64,000 bases of DNA from assembly GCA_934426255.1 (NCBI GenBank), contig CAKRYD010000002.1:1-64000 (forward strand). The letters run 5' to 3'. A program made the position numbers and the translations under genes. The notes under the pieces were generated by a model. It was not told the origin of the DNA. It made no database searches and saw only the letters and a program-made list of their open reading frames with translations. Below are positions 60,500 through 64,000 of this stretch, piece by piece (the stretch's first letter is position 1; every line of letters begins with the position of its first letter). The stretch comes from an uncultured Bacteroidaceae bacterium. Lineage in GTDB: Bacteria; Bacteroidota; Bacteroidia; Bacteroidales; Bacteroidaceae.

Positions 60500-60538
60500 C
60501 AAAAAACAAGCATTCCCTGCCCAACGGGCAGGGAATGC
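60500..60538 (-). terminator. terminator after the DUF1080 gene
   Basis: On the minus strand a perfect 13-bp stem (GCATTCCCTGCCC / GGGCAGGGAATGC) with a 3-base loop is followed by TTGTTTTTTG, 25 bases after the gene's stop. Confidence 0.88.
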
Positions 60539-60563
60539 ACTATTGAAAAGCACTGATGTCTGA

Positions 60564-61415
60564 TTAGTCGAGCACCTTTACCTTGATGTTGCGATACCAT
60601 ACATTATCGCCATGATCCTGCAAACCGATGAAGCCTTCATGGTTGGGGCCACCGGCCTTGCTGAAGCCTTGGAAAGCAGCAGGCCATGCCTTTTCGCTGA
60701 ACTTGCTGGTCTGCAGCAATGCAATCCACTCGGGAGTCCACAACTCGTATTGCACTACCTGCTTTCCATTCTGGAAGTGTGTAACCTTTCCATTGTCCAC
60801 ACGGATAACCGTATTGTTCCACTGCTCATAGGGCTTCTGGTTTTGTGGACGGGCCGGAATCAAGTCATACAAAGATGAAGACTGGCGGTTTCCATCCTTA
60901 CCCAACTTAGCATCGGGGTGATTGGCATTGTCTAACACCTGGCTTTCCAAGCCGGAAACAACGATAGACTCCAACTGACCGTCCTTGTTGGCCAGCTCCT
61001 GTGCAAGGTAGAATATACCGGAGTTACCGGCCTTACATATCTTCCAATCGATGGAAAGCTCAAAGTTCTTGAACTTGTGTGCAAAGATAATGTCACCGCC
61101 TTCCTTGCCCTTTGCCTTCTCAGGGTCCTGGTTCCCGATGAAGTGAATACAGCCATCTTCAACCACCCAGCGCGAGGGGATATACGATTTTCCATAACCC
61201 CTCCAGCCGCTCATTGTCTGACCGTCGAAGATGGTGATATAGCCCTTACTGTCGATTGGGAAATTGTGCTTGTCCCACAACTCGGGACCTTGGAAGCCCT
61301 GTGAACATATGATTTCAACAGTCTTCTTGGCCTTCGTAGCCTTCTTGGCGGCAAAGGCATTGGAGCCACCTGCTATCATAAGCAAGCATGCTACTGAACA
61401 AAATAATTTTTTCAT
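60564..61415 (-). CDS. DUF1080 (3-keto-disaccharide hydrolase) family protein
   Basis: This 283-residue protein has a signal peptide (LFCSVACLLMIAGGSNAFA) and a concanavalin-like fold with the DUF1080 motifs FDGQTMSGWRGYG, WVVEDGCIHF, GGDIIFAHKFKNFELSIDWKICKAGNSGIFYL and GLQDHGDNVWYRNIKVK. The family includes enzymes that cleave 3-keto-glycosides. It lies 37 bases downstream of a Gfo/Idh/MocA oxidoreductase gene and ends the operon. It probably acts on sugars oxidised at C3 by the adjacent enzymes (inference). Confidence 0.9.
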   Translation of the reverse strand: MKKLFCSVACLLMIAGGSNAFAAKKATKAKKTVEIICSQGFQGPELWDKHNFPIDSKGYITIFDGQTMSGWRGYGKSYIPSRWVVEDGCIHFIGNQDPEKAKGKEGGDIIFAHKFKNFELSIDWKICKAGNSGIFYLAQELANKDGQLESIVVSGLESQVLDNANHPDAKLGKDGNRQSSSLYDLIPARPQNQKPYEQWNNTVIRVDNGKVTHFQNGKQVVQYELWTPEWIALLQTSKFSEKAWPAAFQGFSKAGGPNHEGFIGLQDHGDNVWYRNIKVKVLD

Positions 61416-61452
61416 TATATCAAGTCTTTATATTCGTGTCATTCACTTCCGA

Positions 61453-62922
61453 TTAAGCCGGCATCTCAGGAAGCTTCCAGCCGTCGCGGTACTTAGGTTT
61501 AATGAGGTTGGCAGCAAACTCGTTTGCATCTACCGGCTCACTGTAAGTGCGGTCGAAGGTTGGATTACCGTCAGTAATCTTGAACTTGTCCTCGATAATG
61601 CTGCGAATCTTAGCCGTAGCAGGGATGTTGGTGAACTTCATGTTCTGTCCGTCCCAGTCGAGCCATTGGTCGAGGTCTTGCAGACGTGAAGCAACAACGC
61701 CCATCACTACCATTTCGTTCAACGGACCGGCCTCGGCGAAACATGAAGTGGTCTCGATGCGGTTTTCGGGACTTTCCTTGCACGCACGTATCCAATCTTG
61801 CTGGTGATGGTCGCCCTTTACAATGCGGCACAACTCGGGAACCTTGGGGTTACGTCCCGATACGAGGAACGGATTCTGACCCCAGCTGCCTACTACCATG
61901 GTATCTTTGGTACCATAGAAGATGCTGGCTCCATCGGCCAACATGTGCTTGTCGGCAGGCATATTGAAAGGGATATCGGGCTTCAATCCGCCATCATACC
62001 ATGTTACCTCTACGGGAGGAAGAGCCAGCTTGGGCAGGTTGGGACGTGCAGGGAACTTATAGGTGATCTTCTCGGCTGTAGGACAAGCATCGGTCATCAG
62101 CATCGTTGACGAACCCAGAACCTGAGTGGGGAAACCCAAATTCAAACCTTTGAAGGCCACCTGCAGGATATGGTTGGCCATATCACCCAGTGCTCCCGAA
62201 CCGAAATCCCACCAACCACGGAAGTTCCACGGCGTGTAAGCAGAATTGTAGTCGCGGAACTTGGCCGGACCGATAAACGCATCCCAGTTCAAGGTGCTGG
62301 GCACTGCCATCTTCTCTTTCGGTGCAGCCATACCCTGCGGCCAGATAGGACGGTTGGTAAATGCCTCAACTTTGGTCACCTCACCTATCTCACCGTTCCA
62401 CAACCAATTCAAGGCTTGACGTGTACCTGAGCCGGATGCACCTTGGTTACCCATCTGAGTGGCCACCTTGTATTTCTTGGCCAGTTTGGCCAACAAGCGT
62501 GATTCATACACGTAAAGCGTCATAGGCTTTTCAACATACACGTGCTTGCCGGCTGTCATTGCGTCGGCTGCAATGATGGCATGCGTATGGTCGGCAGTTG
62601 CAACCATTACACCATCGGCCTCCTTAAGCATCTCATCGTACATCTTGCGATAGTCGTTGTAACGCTTTGCCTTGGGATATTTGTCGAAAATGTGCTTGGC
62701 ATACTTCCAGTCAACATCGCACAAACCGATGATGTTTTCGGTTTCCATGCCGGCCAGGTCGGCAGCACCACGGCCTCCGATACCAACACCGAGGATGTTC
62801 ATCTTGTCACTTGGGGCAACGTGACCATACTTCTTGCCCAGAATAGTGTTAGGTGCAACGACCAAACCAGCCATGGCAGCCCCACCTGCTTTCAGGAATT
62901 CTCTTCTTGTAATGTCTGACAT
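61453..62922 (-). CDS. Gfo/Idh/MocA family oxidoreductase with Tat-type signal
   Basis: This 489-residue protein begins with a twin-arginine signal (MSDITRREFLKAGGAAMAGLVVAPN), then an NAD(P)-binding Rossmann domain (NILGVGIGGRGAADLAGM) with VYVEKPMTLYVYESRLLAKLAKK (family Lys-Pro motif) and a large substrate domain. Exported members of this family oxidise glycosides at C3 with a tightly bound cofactor. It is preceded by another family member 41 bases upstream and followed by DUF1080. Confidence 0.93.
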   Translation of the reverse strand: MSDITRREFLKAGGAAMAGLVVAPNTILGKKYGHVAPSDKMNILGVGIGGRGAADLAGMETENIIGLCDVDWKYAKHIFDKYPKAKRYNDYRKMYDEMLKEADGVMVATADHTHAIIAADAMTAGKHVYVEKPMTLYVYESRLLAKLAKKYKVATQMGNQGASGSGTRQALNWLWNGEIGEVTKVEAFTNRPIWPQGMAAPKEKMAVPSTLNWDAFIGPAKFRDYNSAYTPWNFRGWWDFGSGALGDMANHILQVAFKGLNLGFPTQVLGSSTMLMTDACPTAEKITYKFPARPNLPKLALPPVEVTWYDGGLKPDIPFNMPADKHMLADGASIFYGTKDTMVVGSWGQNPFLVSGRNPKVPELCRIVKGDHHQQDWIRACKESPENRIETTSCFAEAGPLNEMVVMGVVASRLQDLDQWLDWDGQNMKFTNIPATAKIRSIIEDKFKITDGNPTFDRTYSEPVDANEFAANLIKPKYRDGWKLPEMPA

Positions 62923-62963
62923 AAAAAATTGTATTGAGTTTTATTGTATATGTGTATTCGCTA

Positions 62964-64000
62964 CTAACGTTGAGGCAACAGCCCGTAACCATTCTTCATA
63001 TGCTTGCGACGCTCACGTATCTGCTCTAATGTCTTCAGATTGCCGATGGCGGGAAGATCGTGCTTGTGAGCATCTTCAAGAAACAACCATGCATATTCTG
63101 ATGCAATGGCTGAGTCACGCATCTCGGGCAAACGCGGGCTTCGCTGTCCGCTCTCTATGGATTCGGCAAACAAGGTGACCAGGCGGTCAATGTTTTTTCC
63201 GCCAAAGGGCTTCTCTAACTCATGCGTTTCGTGAACTCCATGCAGCGACACCTTAGCCGTGTGGAAGTCGTGTGTCATGTGAGCAACCCCCTTGGTGCCG
63301 ATGATATCTATATATGAATTGTGTATCTGGTCCTTGGCCAGCTGACCGTAGACAAAGCCTTGTGTGATGTCAAACACCACACCGTTTTCGAATGTTCCGT
63401 GGCACTGTATCCACCAAGGCTCTTTATAGTTCCACATGTTGATGCCTTGTGCATGCCACGTCTTATACTCACAGCCTGCATACCAGCGGGTGATGTCTAC
63501 ATAGTGCATGCCGCAGTCGTGGAACGCAGGTCCCTCATATTCGTGCCCTTCGCCCGGAGCAAGGCCGGGAGTCATGTGGCAAACGCGTATGATGGCCAAC
63601 TCTCCTATCTCACCGGACTGTATAAAGTCCTTTATCGTATTATGATACCATGAATTGCGCAAATATAGGTTCACGGTTGTCAATCTGTCGGAGTCTTCAA
63701 CGATGTCTACCACTTCCCACTCTCTATCCACAGTGTCTGCTATCGGCTTTTCCGATATAACATGCTTGCCGGCCTGTATAGCCCGTTCTATCTGCTCCCT
63801 ACGGGAATTAGCCAAAGCACAAAGGGCTACAACCTGAATATCAGGATCATTGAAGATAACACTTTCGTCACTTGTCAGTTTCGACTCAGGGCTCTTTTCA
63901 TGAGCCAATGCGAGTGCGTTCTCATTTACATCGCAGATGTAAGCCACTTCGTAGCGGCCACATTTCTGCAATTCTTCCAAGTAGAAACGTCCCATCCGCC
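62964..64000 (-). CDS. Gfo/Idh/MocA family oxidoreductase, N-terminus outside the window
   Basis: This open frame of 345 residues reaches the right edge. It begins within the Rossmann glycine motif (RMGRFYLEELQKCGRYEVAYICDVNE), so the true start lies beyond 64000. It contains VISEKPIADTVDREWEVVDI (family Lys-Pro) and HDCGMHYVDITRWYAG. No signal peptide can be judged. It is the upstream member of the three-gene glycoside-oxidation-like operon. Confidence 0.9.
   Translation of the reverse strand, partial: RMGRFYLEELQKCGRYEVAYICDVNENALALAHEKSPESKLTSDESVIFNDPDIQVVALCALANSRREQIERAIQAGKHVISEKPIADTVDREWEVVDIVEDSDRLTTVNLYLRNSWYHNTIKDFIQSGEIGELAIIRVCHMTPGLAPGEGHEYEGPAFHDCGMHYVDITRWYAGCEYKTWHAQGINMWNYKEPWWIQCHGTFENGVVFDITQGFVYGQLAKDQIHNSYIDIIGTKGVAHMTHDFHTAKVSLHGVHETHELEKPFGGKNIDRLVTLFAESIESGQRSPRLPEMRDSAIASEYAWLFLEDAHKHDLPAIGNLKTLEQIRERRKHMKNGYGLLPQR

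Noticed and set aside
1..64000. tRNA, rRNA or known riboswitch
   Set aside because: No cloverleaf with TTCGA-type T-loop, rRNA signature or recognisable riboswitch core was seen by eye; a covariance-model scan would be decisive.

Overview
The window looks like a chromosome segment of a Bacteroidota bacterium, order Bacteroidales, most likely a Prevotella-like Prevotellaceae member (inference). Three observations support this. Most operons are preceded by the Bacteroidota -7 box TAnnTTTG, and a few also have a TTG about 17-19 bases upstream. Ribosome binding sites are mostly weak. The gene content is typical: Mfa1/FimB type V fimbriae, a HmuY-like lipoprotein, gingipain-like C25 peptidases, a BspA-type leucine-rich repeat protein, S16 with an Ala/Glu/Lys tail, type B L31 and many lipoproteins with acidic residues just after the lipidated Cys. 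I saw no tRNA, rRNA, CRISPR or complete insertion sequence.

Layout. 0-2.6 kb: a secreted BspA-like LRR protein and a decayed transposase fragment. 2.6-13.2 kb: housekeeping genes, namely recQ, a stand-alone trpB2, rpsP, a secreted nucleoside hydrolase, the overlapping yraN-birA-MATE operon, tadA, and the yicC-gmk-nadD operon. 13.1-24.8 kb (minus strand): a seven-gene cluster reading TonB-dependent receptor, DUF4876 surface lipoprotein, DUF6850 outer-membrane barrel, two caspase-fold C25-like peptidases with HEAT-like tails, a papain-like C1A peptidase and a HmuY-like lipoprotein. 25.2-31 kb (minus): nadE, a BatD-like secreted protein, a hotdog thioesterase, a small conserved-looking protein and a large secreted zinc metalloprotease. 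31.2-39.2 kb: a lipoprotein, a secreted protein and an O-antigen-ligase-like membrane protein in a compact trio, a small barrel plus CE1-like esterase pair, nagA with a secreted propeller-like protein, and an unknown membrane-protein pair. 39.2-44 kb: a noncoding stretch with a degenerate 22-base repeat, then purA, an AlkD-like protein and a secreted dipeptidyl-peptidase III. 44.4-58.2 kb (plus): a complete type V fimbrial operon (DUF3575, DUF3868/OmpA-like, two tandem Mfa1-type pilins, FimB/Mfa2 anchor, three large accessory or tip lipoproteins, and a thioredoxin-like lipoprotein coupled to the end). 58.2-64 kb: a bile-acid-symporter-family transporter, a nitroreductase, rpmE2, and a DUF1080 plus two Gfo/Idh/MocA genes that resemble a 3-keto-glycoside pathway.

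The points most worth a second look are these. First, the protease/TonB/HmuY-like cluster, which reads like an undescribed proteolysis-coupled nutrient (possibly heme) uptake system. The HmuY fold appears split: the small lipoprotein carries the N-terminal half, while the neighbouring peptidase ends in what looks like a HmuY C-terminus. Second, a run of eight G directly abutting the -7 box of the fimbrial operon, which could give slipped-strand phase variation. Third, two arrays 33 kb apart built from the same 22-23-base palindromic unit, each at an operon boundary, together with a third, unrelated 22-base array. Family names are recognised from sequence by eye; no database search was run.
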